Positions 8,372 to 16,465 of a DNA stretch of 33,360 nt are shown one piece after another. Position 1 is the first letter of the stretch; every line of letters begins with the position of its first letter. The stretch comes from Maribacter sp. (lineage in GTDB: Bacteria > Bacteroidota > Bacteroidia > Flavobacteriales > Flavobacteriaceae), in the NCBI GenBank assembly GCA_024228355.1, contig JAAETN010000080.1:1-33360 (forward strand). The letters run 5' to 3'. A model generated the notes under the pieces. It worked only from the letters and a program-made list of their open reading frames with translations, did no database searches and was not told the DNA's origin. The position numbers were made by a program, and so were the translations under genes.

Positions 8372-8633
8372 TCTTCTTTTTTTCAATTATAGATAGTTTC
8401 ATTATAAAATCAATAACTTTTCTCGCGGTCATTTCACAGGGTTTTAAGTTTTCCGATGTATTTGTGATGTAGTAATTCATACTTATTAAATCGTTGCCCC
8501 CTAATTCTTCGGCAAAGACCTTAATACTTCTTCCCCTATTGAAATCGGTTCTTGTAACACCATATTTTCTTTGGCGATAAAGTACTTCGGAGTAGCCTTT
8601 GGGGATTAACTTTATGTAGTCTAGCAAGCTCAC
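8361..8633 (-). CDS. Small protein of unknown function between selO and the msrA-like gene
   Basis: This 90-residue soluble protein starts at GTG 8633. The GTG shares its first base with the last base of the selO TAG stop (TAGTG), a classic termination-reinitiation arrangement. Recognisable stretches are IPKGYSEVLYRQRKYGVTR, 'RGRSIKVFAEELGGNDLIS' and 'LKPCEMTARKVIDFI', with one Cys in the last. There is no signal peptide or membrane helix. My impression is that similar small proteins accompany msrA-like genes with GCHWC in other bacteria, but I cannot verify this. It overlaps the downstream msrA-like gene, so the two are probably made in stoichiometric amounts. A partner or accessory role is inference. 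Confidence 0.8.
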   Translation of the reverse strand: MSLLDYIKLIPKGYSEVLYRQRKYGVTRTDFNRGRSIKVFAEELGGNDLISMNYYITNTSENLKPCEMTARKVIDFIMKLSIIEKKKNDE

Positions 8634-10195
8634 TATGAACTACATGAGAGCATGGAGCAACCCACTTTATGTCTAGCCCAATCAGGACGTTTGGCGAACC
8701 ATTTTTGATTTTCTGGTTGTTCAGCATAGGGTTTTTTAAGCATAATGAACAATTCGTCTATCAATTTATAATCTCCTTTATCTGCATCATCTATTGCTAA
8801 TTGCGCCATATAATTTCTCAATACATATTTTGGGTTTACTTGGTTCATTTTTTCTTTTCTCTCTTCCTCAGGTATTGATTCTTGAATTAATCTGGCATCA
8901 TAACCCCCAAACCATTCATTCCATTTGCCTTTCATCGCCTCAGTAACTTCAGATTCTGTGTAAAATGCGTCAGAGACAATTTTTAACCCCTCTAACGGTT
9001 TTCCGATTTTATAATTACTCAGATTTCGAAAGAATATGGTCATATCGGTTTCGGCCATTTGTAAGTTGTCCTCCAAATCTTTCACAAGTATCGAATCATC
9101 TTCCTCTGACTTTGAAAGTCCCAATTTTGAACGCATCATTTTTAGATATTGCATTGCGTATGAAATCCTATACGTTGCTAAGATAGTTTCCAGTTCTTTG
9201 GCTTCTTCAATTAAAGGGTAAATGGCATTTGCCAATTGATATAAATTCCATAATACAATATCCGGTTGACTACCAAATTTATAGCGTTTAAATTGGCTGT
9301 CGGTGGTGTTGGGCGTCCAGCCAAAATCATATCCTTCGAGCCAACCATAAGGTCCGTAATCTATAGTCAGACCTAGAATGGACATATTGTCGGTGTTCAT
9401 GACACCATGTACAAACCCTACGCGTTGCCAATCGATGACCATGGCCAAGCTTCGTTGAGACACTTCCTTAAAGAACTGTAAATAGATTTCCTTGGAAGGT
9501 TTCCCAAGATGTGGAAAGAAATGTTTTATGGTATAATTGGTTAACTTTTTAAGGTTGGGAGTATCTCCTCTTGCCGCAAAAATCTCAAAATTCCCAAAAC
9601 GAATAAATGATGGAGAGGTTCTACAAACAACTGCACCTTTTTCATATTCCGGATTACCGTCATACATAATATCGCGTAAAACTTGGTCTCCAGTTAAAGT
9701 TAATGACAATGCTCTAGTCGTTGGGATCCCCAGATGATACATAGCTTCACTACAGAGATATTCTCGAATAGAGGAACGCAGAACAGCTAAACCATCTGCT
9801 GTCCTTGAATAAGGCGTTTCTCCGGCTCCTTTTAATTGTAATGTCCAGCGTTCATTATTGTGTTCAACTTCGCATAAATTTATGGCACGACCATCGCCCA
9901 GTTGTCCAGCCCAATTGCCAAATTGATGACCACCATAGCACAAGGCATATGGTTTTGTAGTGGGTAAAACTTCATTTCCTGTAAAAACCTTTAAAAATGA
10001 TTCACTTTTACTATCAGAGACAGATAGGCCAATTTTTTTCAGCATTTCTGGGGATACATGAAGTATTGCAGGCTTTGTCGTTTTAATTGGTGTTACAAAG
10101 GAAAAACATGCTTCTTTTACCTGTCTTCTTGAGTTCTCCAAAATTGGGTCTGCTGGTAATTCTACATTGAATGTATCTTTTATATTCAGCTTCAT
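8633..10195 (-). CDS. selO: Protein adenylyltransferase SelO (YdiU/UPF0061)
   Basis: This 520-residue pseudokinase-fold enzyme transfers AMP, not phosphate, to Ser/Thr/Tyr of client proteins. E. coli SelO acts on redox and metabolic proteins, including a glutaredoxin. Motifs seen: CYGGHQFGNWAGQLGDGRA (86-104), LQLKGAGETPYSRT with K122, SSIREYLCSEAM, FVHGVMNTDN (261-270) and the DFG-like DYGP (279-282). The C-terminal CSS places Cys where animal SelO has selenocysteine. A second Cys lies six residues earlier (CSMLSCSS). ATG 10195 is preferred over the in-frame 10231 because GGAAGGATC precedes it at good spacing and homologous proteins begin near here. It lies 14 nt after the glutaredoxin-GNAT gene. 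Confidence 0.94.
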   Translation of the reverse strand: MKLNIKDTFNVELPADPILENSRRQVKEACFSFVTPIKTTKPAILHVSPEMLKKIGLSVSDSKSESFLKVFTGNEVLPTTKPYALCYGGHQFGNWAGQLGDGRAINLCEVEHNNERWTLQLKGAGETPYSRTADGLAVLRSSIREYLCSEAMYHLGIPTTRALSLTLTGDQVLRDIMYDGNPEYEKGAVVCRTSPSFIRFGNFEIFAARGDTPNLKKLTNYTIKHFFPHLGKPSKEIYLQFFKEVSQRSLAMVIDWQRVGFVHGVMNTDNMSILGLTIDYGPYGWLEGYDFGWTPNTTDSQFKRYKFGSQPDIVLWNLYQLANAIYPLIEEAKELETILATYRISYAMQYLKMMRSKLGLSKSEEDDSILVKDLEDNLQMAETDMTIFFRNLSNYKIGKPLEGLKIVSDAFYTESEVTEAMKGKWNEWFGGYDARLIQESIPEEERKEKMNQVNPKYVLRNYMAQLAIDDADKGDYKLIDELFIMLKKPYAEQPENQKWFAKRPDWARHKVGCSMLSCSS

Positions 10196-10209
10196 GAATG
10201 ATCCTTCCG

Positions 10210-10740
10210 TTATCCTATTATTGATTGCCACTTTTCACTACGTTTAGCAATAGCTTTAATAAAAGTGCAAACAGCTACTGCCTGAAAACCTTCTTTGGTT
10301 AATTTTTCAAAAGACTTTTCAACCAAAACCTTGCCAATACCTTGTCCCCTTAAATTATATGGGACTTCTGAATGCACCAAAAACATTTGACCATCTCTAA
10401 GGTTATATTCCACTTTTGCGTTTTCACCATTAATATCCAAAACGAATTGCTGACTATCAATATCGTGAATTAATTGCAGTCTGCTCGGAATTAGTTTATT
10501 TATCCATTTTATTAAATCATCTTTATCAGGGTTTCTCAACCTCTTTTTTCCAATGGTGATGGTAGGGAAATTGAGCTTATTGTTTATATAAAGACCTCGC
10601 AATTCTTCGGCATGGTCTTCATTGGTCTCCACATTCAAAAATTGATATGGCAAATTGGTCTCATCTAACAATAATTGATAATAACGGGTCTTATGACAGC
10701 CTGAGGCTCCATATAATTTTATTTTTGGGATGTCTTTCAT
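10210..10740 (-). CDS. Glutaredoxin-GNAT acetyltransferase fusion protein
   Basis: This 176-residue protein has two domains. Residues 5-82 resemble a glutaredoxin: IKLYGASGCHKTRYYQ, with a single active-site Cys (C15, CHKT rather than CPYC or CGFS), and the cis-Pro segment NFPTITIG. Residues 98-170 match small YidJ-type GNAT domains (COG2388): VEYNLRDGQMFLVHSEVP, then the acetyl-CoA loop RGQGIG, then VAVCTFIKAIAKR. The fusion suggests a thiol-redox step coupled to acetylation or to CoA/thiol binding, but no function can be read directly. Its start codon abuts the stop of the thioredoxin-like gene (TAGATG), and selO follows 14 nt later. A glutaredoxin next to an enzyme that AMPylates glutaredoxin is suggestive. 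Confidence 0.85.
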   Translation of the reverse strand: MKDIPKIKLYGASGCHKTRYYQLLLDETNLPYQFLNVETNEDHAEELRGLYINNKLNFPTITIGKKRLRNPDKDDLIKWINKLIPSRLQLIHDIDSQQFVLDINGENAKVEYNLRDGQMFLVHSEVPYNLRGQGIGKVLVEKSFEKLTKEGFQAVAVCTFIKAIAKRSEKWQSIIG

Positions 10741-11238
10741 CTATGCTATATTTTTTAGAAACGCTATGGCTTTATCAACGTTCAAATGGAAATCATTGAA
10801 GACTACATTGTTTTTTTGGTCGATGAAAATGAACCATGGGGTGCCACCCGTTCTATAAAACTGCATTACCCTTGACCGGTTGTGGGAATCATCATCGCCG
10901 GAATCATGACCAAAAGGAATTTTGAGGCTATACTTTTCTTGTATTTCAATTATTTTATCAAAAGTATTCTCATGAAAACCTTCGAATACCGTTTGTATAG
11001 CTAAAAAGGTAACCTTATCGTTGTTCTTTAGAGCTTTGGTCATTTCCTGTAAGGCCGGTAGTCCTCTGCTATGACAACCGGGACACCAACTTTGAAAGCA
11101 ATAAATTACCTTGAATTTGCCTTCAAAATCAGAAAGTTTTATAGGTTTAGTTGGATTTCCTTTGACATCAACCCATTTGTCAACTTCAAATTCATGGGCC
11201 TTAAACCCATCTACACCATATTTAGTATCGTTATTCAT
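10741..11238 (-). CDS. Cytoplasmic thioredoxin-like (TlpA/redoxin family) protein
   Basis: This 165-residue thioredoxin-fold protein has an active site WCPGCHSRG (C52, C55) and a cis-Pro motif GGTPWFIFID. There is no signal peptide, in contrast to most TlpA/ResA proteins, so it should act in the cytoplasm. An 'AKGxG'-type spacing region between beta strands carries 'HDSGDDDSHNRSRVMQF', an acidic loop. A clear AAGGAA site lies 8 nt ahead of ATG 11238. It lies after the msrB-msrA pair and before the glutaredoxin-GNAT gene with no gap. A reductant role for the Msr enzymes is a reasonable inference. Confidence 0.88.
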   Translation of the reverse strand: MNNDTKYGVDGFKAHEFEVDKWVDVKGNPTKPIKLSDFEGKFKVIYCFQSWCPGCHSRGLPALQEMTKALKNNDKVTFLAIQTVFEGFHENTFDKIIEIQEKYSLKIPFGHDSGDDDSHNRSRVMQFYRTGGTPWFIFIDQKNNVVFNDFHLNVDKAIAFLKNIA

Positions 11239-11274
11239 TTTATTTTCCTTTCTAAAATTTAATCAATAGTGTAA

Positions 11275-11299
11275 TTTGGGGAGTAAAAAACTCCCCAAA
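11275..11299 (-). other. Stem-loop between msrA and the thioredoxin-like gene
   Basis: Perfect 9-bp arms tttggggag (11275-11283) and ctccccaaa (11291-11299) flank a 7-nt loop. On the minus RNA the loop is U-rich (uuuuuua) but no U-tract follows the stem, so it is not a standard terminator. It lies 30 nt past the msrA stop. It may be an mRNA-stabilising or processing hairpin, or a weak terminator. Confidence 0.5.
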
Positions 11300-11329
11300 A
11301 ATTAGTTGCTTAAGTTTAATATTAATTAT

Positions 11330-11881
11330 TTAAGCCGATACCCCTTTTAATTTATCGGCATGCATTTTTCGAAGTTTAGCCAACTTAGGTGTAATCACAG
11401 CACTGCAATATCCTTGTGCGGTATTATTTTTATAATAATCTTGATGATAATCTTCCGCTTCATAAAAAGTGCCTAAAGGACTTATCTCGGTCACTATTGG
11501 ATCTTCATAATATGAGGCAACCTCCTTAGAAACAATCGTTGCAATCTCTTTTTGGGCATTATCATGATAATAGATTACTGAACGATATTGGGTTCCCGTA
11601 TCACCGCCTTGACGGTTTAAAGTGGTTGGATCATGACTGGTCATAAAGATGACCAACAAATCTTCATAGGAAATCACATTCTGATCAAAAGTTATTTGAA
11701 CAACTTCGGCATGACCAGTTAGGCCAGAGCAAACTTCCCTGTAGGTTGGTTTACCTGGGGCCGTACCACCGGTATATCCTGAAACAATTTTTTCAACACC
11801 TTTGATTTCGTTGAAAACAGCTTCAATACACCAAAAACAACCGCCACCTAGAGTGGCTATTTGTAATTTCTTATTACTCAT
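11330..11881 (-). CDS. msrA: Peptide methionine-S-sulfoxide reductase
   Basis: This 183-residue MsrA reduces the S epimer of methionine sulfoxide in proteins. It shows LGGGCFWCIEAVF with catalytic C15, GYTGGTAPGKPTYREVCSG, GHAEVVQITF, HDPTTLNRQGGDTGTQYRS, and FYEAEDYHQDYY. A C-terminal GYCSAVITPKL supplies the probable resolving Cys. The start at 11881 is chosen because its ATGAGTAA overlaps the msrB stop by 8 nt and leaves a normal N terminus. The in-frame start at 11908 would extend into msrB. No signal peptide is present, so the enzyme is cytoplasmic. It is translationally coupled to msrB. Confidence 0.97.
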   Translation of the reverse strand: MSNKKLQIATLGGGCFWCIEAVFNEIKGVEKIVSGYTGGTAPGKPTYREVCSGLTGHAEVVQITFDQNVISYEDLLVIFMTSHDPTTLNRQGGDTGTQYRSVIYYHDNAQKEIATIVSKEVASYYEDPIVTEISPLGTFYEAEDYHQDYYKNNTAQGYCSAVITPKLAKLRKMHADKLKGVSA

Positions 11882-12353
11882 TTCCAATCCTTTCTTTCTT
11901 GTCAGCAACGGCAGGTTCTAATTTCATTGACTCTGAATTAATACAATAGCGCAAACCACTCGGTTCTGGGCCATCAGGAAAAACATGTCCCAAATGGGCA
12001 TCACAGGTATTGCACATGACCTCTACTCTGACCATGCCAAAAGCAGTGTCTTTTTCATACTTAATAGCATTTTCCTTGACCGGTTGTGTAAAGCTAGGCC
12101 AGCCTGTTCCTGATTCAAATTTAATGGTCGAATCAAAAAGGGGTGTGTCACAGCAAATACAATTATATTTACCTGATTCATGAATACCACAAAGTGCACC
12201 AGAATGCGGTGCTTCAGTACCTTTGTTTCGAGTAACCCTAAATTGTTCAGGGCTTAAAATTACACGCCATTCGGCATCGGTTTTTTCAACCCTTTTATCA
12301 GGTTTTGGATTTCCTTTTACCGCAAAATTGATAACCTCTTTCCATGTTAGCAT
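11874..12353 (-). CDS. msrB: Peptide methionine-R-sulfoxide reductase
   Basis: This 159-residue MsrB reduces the R epimer of protein-bound methionine sulfoxide. Structural zinc ligands are visible as C65/C68 (NCICCDTPLF, with an extra Cys at 67) and C114/C117 (MCNTCDAHLGHVF). The catalytic Cys is C137 in RYCINSESM, and GTGWPSF holds the family substrate-pocket segment. It is the first gene of the cluster. The promoter should lie in the 161-bp divergent region 12354-12514 shared with the nuclease gene, but I see no exact TAnnTTTG box there. Its end overlaps msrA by 8 nt. Confidence 0.97.
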   Translation of the reverse strand: MLTWKEVINFAVKGNPKPDKRVEKTDAEWRVILSPEQFRVTRNKGTEAPHSGALCGIHESGKYNCICCDTPLFDSTIKFESGTGWPSFTQPVKENAIKYEKDTAFGMVRVEVMCNTCDAHLGHVFPDGPEPSGLRYCINSESMKLEPAVADKKERIGNE

Positions 12354-12514
12354 GGTTTGTTTCCTCTCTTTTTTAAACGATTATTGGATTTTTAATATTC
12401 AAATTACTCCTTAAAGCCAGTAATTTTTGAAGTCATTATCTTTGTCTCCAAAATAACCTAAACCTTACAAAAACCGTTATCGTTACAACTACTAATTTAA
12501 ACTAAATTTAACCG

Positions 12515-13327
12515 ATGAACCAAAGTAAAAAGAATAGAACAATGTATACTGTTTTACTTTTGCTTTGTATAGTAGTTTTTTGGTTATTTGAGAATTTTTA
12601 CACCCCGGATACATATTCCACTGTTGAAGATGATGGACTTAAAACTGATATCCCATCCTATTTTTTGCCAAGTACTTCTACAGGGGCAATTGTAGTGCAT
12701 GACCATTTTATGTTGTCTTATAATGAACCTTATGAACAGGCCGAATGGGTTGCGTATTTACTTACAAAAAACCATTTGACCTATGATGATCGTAGACGCC
12801 CTTATTTTATAGAGGACCCCAAAGTAAAAACCAAATCCGCCGATTGGCGAAACTATAAGGGTTCTGGTTATGATCGTGGTCATTTATGCCCAGCTGGAGA
12901 TCGTCGTTTTTCAGAATTTGCCTATAATGAAACTTTCTATACCAGTAACATTAGTCCTCAAAATAGGGAGTTCAATGCAGGGATTTGGAATCGTTTGGAA
13001 ATGCAGATTCGACAATGGGTGAAAAAGTATGGTGACCTTTTCGTGGTTACAGGAGGAGTTCTGGAAGACGGACTTGTTGAAATTGGGGAGGAAGATGTTG
13101 ATGTACCCAAGTATTATTACAAAATAGTTGCAAAGGGTAATGCCGATGATTTAAGAGTAATCGCTTTTTTGATGCCTAATTACGAAAATACCGATCCATT
13201 ACATCATTTCGTTGTACCGGTTGATAAAATTGAAAAAGTTACAGGCTTGGATTTTTTTCAGGAGCTTCCTGATATTACAGAAACCAAATTGGAAAGCCAA
13301 TCAACTTTAGCAGGGTGGAAATTCTAA
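12515..13327 (+). CDS. Membrane-anchored DNA/RNA non-specific endonuclease
   Basis: This 270-residue protein has an N-terminal membrane anchor or uncleaved signal (about residues 9-27, MYTVLLLLCIVVFWLF). A beta-beta-alpha-metal nuclease domain of the NUC1/EndA type follows. The active site DRGHLCPAGDRR is at 120-131 with general base H123, and metal-ligand segment SPQN...NAGIWNRLE is at 148-162 (N159). Such enzymes cleave single- and double-stranded nucleic acid, usually outside the cytoplasm for nutrient scavenging or DNA uptake. The role here is not shown. It diverges from msrB, and its TAA stop overlaps the rodA stop by 4 nt in a convergent arrangement with no terminator between. Confidence 0.92.
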   Translation: MNQSKKNRTMYTVLLLLCIVVFWLFENFYTPDTYSTVEDDGLKTDIPSYFLPSTSTGAIVVHDHFMLSYNEPYEQAEWVAYLLTKNHLTYDDRRRPYFIEDPKVKTKSADWRNYKGSGYDRGHLCPAGDRRFSEFAYNETFYTSNISPQNREFNAGIWNRLEMQIRQWVKKYGDLFVVTGGVLEDGLVEIGEEDVDVPKYYYKIVAKGNADDLRVIAFLMPNYENTDPLHHFVVPVDKIEKVTGLDFFQELPDITETKLESQSTLAGWKF

Positions 13328-14607
13328 ATACCTTCTTTCAACCTGTTCGAATCCAACTTTAGGAATATAAAAAGTAAAATGGTAAAGAAAAGCAAACCTG
13401 ATCCACCGTAACTGAAGAAGGGTAGTGGAATTCCTATTGTTGGTAAAATACCAATCACCATCCCTATATTAATAAAATAGTGAATTAACAGAATCGATAT
13501 GACCCCATAGCCATACATTCGTGGAAATGCGTTTTTTTGTCTTTCAGCCAAATAGACCAATCTTAAAAATAGAATGGTAAAAAGTAAAATTACCAAGGCA
13601 GTACCCAGAAACCCCCATTCTTCACCTACGGTACTGAAAATATAATCAGTATGTTGTTCGGGGACAAAATCGCCTTTGGTACGGGTGCCTTCCAAAAAAC
13701 CTTTGCCAAAAAATCCACCAGATTCTATAGCCTTTTCTGATTGATACGTGTTGTAACCTATTGTCTTTCTAATTTGTTCCAGTTTATTGGGGTCTTTTTC
13801 CAAGCGCAGCCATAAACTAAAACGATCTCTATGTCTTTGTTCAAAAACATTGTTGAATACAAAGTCAACTGATAGGGAAAATAATATTGTGGTCACTACA
13901 ACCAAGATCAACGGAAAAATAGGGACTTTGAATTTTTTCTTTTTTAACAAAAAGAATAGAACGATTAACAGTCCTAATATTATTGCGATCCAAATAGTGC
14001 CGAACATCAAAGTCGCTACAAATACTAGAATCGTCAAAAGACCAATGACCAAATAATAAAGGGGTAAGCCTTCTCGGAATATCACAAAAATCAGGGCAAA
14101 GAATACGAGAGCACTACCTGGGTCTGGCTGTGGAACAATTAAAATGGCCGGAAGTAAAATAATCCCTAAAGCAAAAAGTTGGTGTTTGGGTCGTTTAATA
14201 TCGGTTTGAATATCACTTAAGTACTTTGCTAAGGCCAGTGCTGAAGCTACTTTAGCAAATTCTGATGGTTGCAGATTAAAAAATCCAAGGTCATACCAGG
14301 ATGTTGCTCCTGCAATGGTTTTTCCAAAAATAAACAAGCCCAATAGCAACACTATTGAAATAACATACATTAAACTCGAAAAGCGTTCATAGAAGCTCGC
14401 TTCAAGGGCCATTATGACTATTATTGCGATGATGCTAACTCCAAAAAAGAATAATTGTTTGCCATGTAAGGTCGCAAAGTTGAATATAGACGGGTCGGCT
14501 TCTGTAAAAGTACTTGAATAAATACTTACCCAACCTATTACAACCAAGGCGAGGTAGATGAATATCGTGAGCCAATCAATACGTTTTAGTAGACTCTTAC
14601 CAGACAT
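13324..14607 (-). CDS. rodA: Rod-shape SEDS glycosyltransferase RodA
   Basis: This 427-residue polytopic protein of the SEDS family polymerises peptidoglycan glycan strands during side-wall elongation together with PBP2. It has about ten hydrophobic helices, and the hallmark segments 'NLQPSEFAKVA', QPDPGSALVF, and the C-terminal 'GIPLPFFSYGGSGLL'. A long charged periplasmic loop (about 235-325) carries WLRLEKDPNKLEQIRKT and EQHTDYIFSTVGEEWGF. It overlaps mrdA by 11 nt, which fits the obligate RodA-PBP2 partnership, and it is last in the purH-mre run. Confidence 0.96.
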   Translation of the reverse strand: MSGKSLLKRIDWLTIFIYLALVVIGWVSIYSSTFTEADPSIFNFATLHGKQLFFFGVSIIAIIVIMALEASFYERFSSLMYVISIVLLLGLFIFGKTIAGATSWYDLGFFNLQPSEFAKVASALALAKYLSDIQTDIKRPKHQLFALGIILLPAILIVPQPDPGSALVFFALIFVIFREGLPLYYLVIGLLTILVFVATLMFGTIWIAIILGLLIVLFFLLKKKKFKVPIFPLILVVVTTILFSLSVDFVFNNVFEQRHRDRFSLWLRLEKDPNKLEQIRKTIGYNTYQSEKAIESGGFFGKGFLEGTRTKGDFVPEQHTDYIFSTVGEEWGFLGTALVILLFTILFLRLVYLAERQKNAFPRMYGYGVISILLIHYFINIGMVIGILPTIGIPLPFFSYGGSGLLFFTILLFIFLKLDSNRLKEGI

Positions 14608-16465
14608 ATTCGTTTATCTTGAACTCTTCACCACTATATGGTTTTGCATATTCATGCTCCAAAGTTCTGTCGAGCATTCGTTTTTCTAAATCTTTCCGGG
14701 TTATTTCCCCTTTAATATATTTTTCTATCATCAGGGAAGCAATGTGTCCGGCATATCGCCCTCCATAATATCCATTTTCAATATAAACGGCGATAGCTAT
14801 TTTTGGTTTATTGACTGGCGCAAAGGCCACGAAAACAGAATGATCGGTAAGTTGGGTCTTAACACTGTCGATAATTGTGTAATTTTCTACAGTCCCTGTT
14901 TTACCCGCTATTTCAATTCCGGGGACTTGAACCCATCTTGCTGTGCCTTTTTCATATACATTTGCCATGCCCCGTACAATAGGTTCAAAATGTTTGCGGT
15001 CTATCGAAGTTTGCTTCAATTCTGTAAATTCAGGAATTGTAATATCCTTGCCATCGACCTTCTTAAGAATATGTGGCGTAAAAAAGTGACCCCGATTGGC
15101 AATTGCCGACGTCATGTTAGCCAACTGTATAGGCGTTGCTGCAACTTCACCTTGCCCAATGGCATTCGATATTATAAACGAAGAAGTCCATCTATTATCC
15201 CCGTACCAACTATCGTAGTATTCTTTAGACGGAATACGACCCGGTCTTCCTGTGTGAAGATCGGAACCTAAATATCCTCCAAGTCCAAAACTACGCATAT
15301 GTTTTTCCCAAACATCCATACCCTCATCGGTAGTCTCGTATTTGTCATATATTTTTCTAAAAGTACCAGCAAAATAGGCATTACATGACCTGTATATACC
15401 AATATTCATGTCACGGACACCACCACCACAATGGCAACCTCGTTTCGTATTCCCGACATAAAATCCGTTATAGCATTTTATTTTGGTCTCTGGCGTCATT
15501 ACACCTTCCTGTAGCGCTATTAATGCATTTAAGGTCTTGAATGGTGATCCAGGTGAACCTTCAGCCGAAATTGATCTATCAAATAGTGGTTTTGATATGC
15601 TGTCGTAATGGAGCTTGCTATAATTTTTTGACCTCTTTCTACCAACCAACAAAGACGGATCATAAGTTGGTCCCGAGATCATTGATAAGATTTCTCCCGA
15701 CGATGGTTCCAACGCCACAACACCGCCTCGTTTGCCGTGCATTAGTAGCTCTCCATATTCCTGAAGGTCTTTATCTATAGTGATGCTAATTTCCCTGCCT
15801 TGTTCTGGTGGAGTATCAAGTGCCCCATCTTTATATGGGCCAATATCCCGATTAAACCTGTCTTTTTGAATGTATTGTATGCCTTTCTCCCCTCTTAAGG
15901 TGTCTTCATAGGTCTTTTCAACCCCGGTTCTTCCTTTGAGCTCTCCTTGCACATAGTAAGGGTTTTGCGCGAGATCACGTTCATTCACTTCGCTTATATA
16001 ACCCAGTACATTTGCCGCACTTTTGGTATCGTAATATCTTAGGGACCTCTTTTGGATATAAAAACCTTCAAAATGACGCATTTTTTCTTGAAGTTTGGCG
16101 TAATCCTCTTTTGAAAGTTGAGGCACCAATACTGAGGGTAATCTAGGAGAATATACTCTGGCCTTTTTTAGTTTTGTAATTAAAACTTCTTTATCTAATC
16201 CAATTAACTTACAAAATTCCAATGTGTCTAAAGGCTTAACCTCCCTTGGAATAACCATGACATCATAGGCAGGATCATTGCCTACTAGCAATTTGCCATT
16301 ACGGTCGTAGATATACCCTCTTTCAGGATAGTCATAGATAGGCTTAATTGCCGGATCCTCGAGTAAATTATCGGTGGGAAAACTGAATATTTGCAGATAT
16401 GACAATCTGCCAATAAAAGTTATCCCTATAATCAGAATAATAGATGATAAAAGAATCTTCTTCAT
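14597..16465 (-). CDS. mrdA: Penicillin-binding protein 2, elongasome transpeptidase
   Basis: This 622-residue class B PBP crosslinks peptidoglycan in side-wall growth. It has one N-terminal membrane anchor (residues 4-24), a pedestal domain beginning 'YPERGYIYDRNG', and a transpeptidase domain. The three active-site motifs are S307-P-F-K310, S360-C-N362 and K522-T-G524. A cluster C344-H-C346 with C331 precedes the SxN motif, where E. coli PBP2 has a bound zinc, so metal binding is possible. ATG 16465 starts a normal anchor. It lies 120 nt after mreD and overlaps rodA by 11 nt. Confidence 0.96.
   Translation of the reverse strand: MKKILLSSIILIIGITFIGRLSYLQIFSFPTDNLLEDPAIKPIYDYPERGYIYDRNGKLLVGNDPAYDVMVIPREVKPLDTLEFCKLIGLDKEVLITKLKKARVYSPRLPSVLVPQLSKEDYAKLQEKMRHFEGFYIQKRSLRYYDTKSAANVLGYISEVNERDLAQNPYYVQGELKGRTGVEKTYEDTLRGEKGIQYIQKDRFNRDIGPYKDGALDTPPEQGREISITIDKDLQEYGELLMHGKRGGVVALEPSSGEILSMISGPTYDPSLLVGRKRSKNYSKLHYDSISKPLFDRSISAEGSPGSPFKTLNALIALQEGVMTPETKIKCYNGFYVGNTKRGCHCGGGVRDMNIGIYRSCNAYFAGTFRKIYDKYETTDEGMDVWEKHMRSFGLGGYLGSDLHTGRPGRIPSKEYYDSWYGDNRWTSSFIISNAIGQGEVAATPIQLANMTSAIANRGHFFTPHILKKVDGKDITIPEFTELKQTSIDRKHFEPIVRGMANVYEKGTARWVQVPGIEIAGKTGTVENYTIIDSVKTQLTDHSVFVAFAPVNKPKIAIAVYIENGYYGGRYAGHIASLMIEKYIKGEITRKDLEKRMLDRTLEHEYAKPYSGEEFKINEYVW

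Noticed and set aside
8633-8665. Selenocysteine insertion in selO
   Set aside because: The C-terminal motif is encoded with ordinary Cys codons (CSS), and the TAG after it is a normal stop. There is no in-frame TGA.
10196-10231. Upstream in-frame start for selO
   Set aside because: It would overlap the glutaredoxin-GNAT stop and lacks a ribosome site, while GGAAGGATC precedes ATG 10195.
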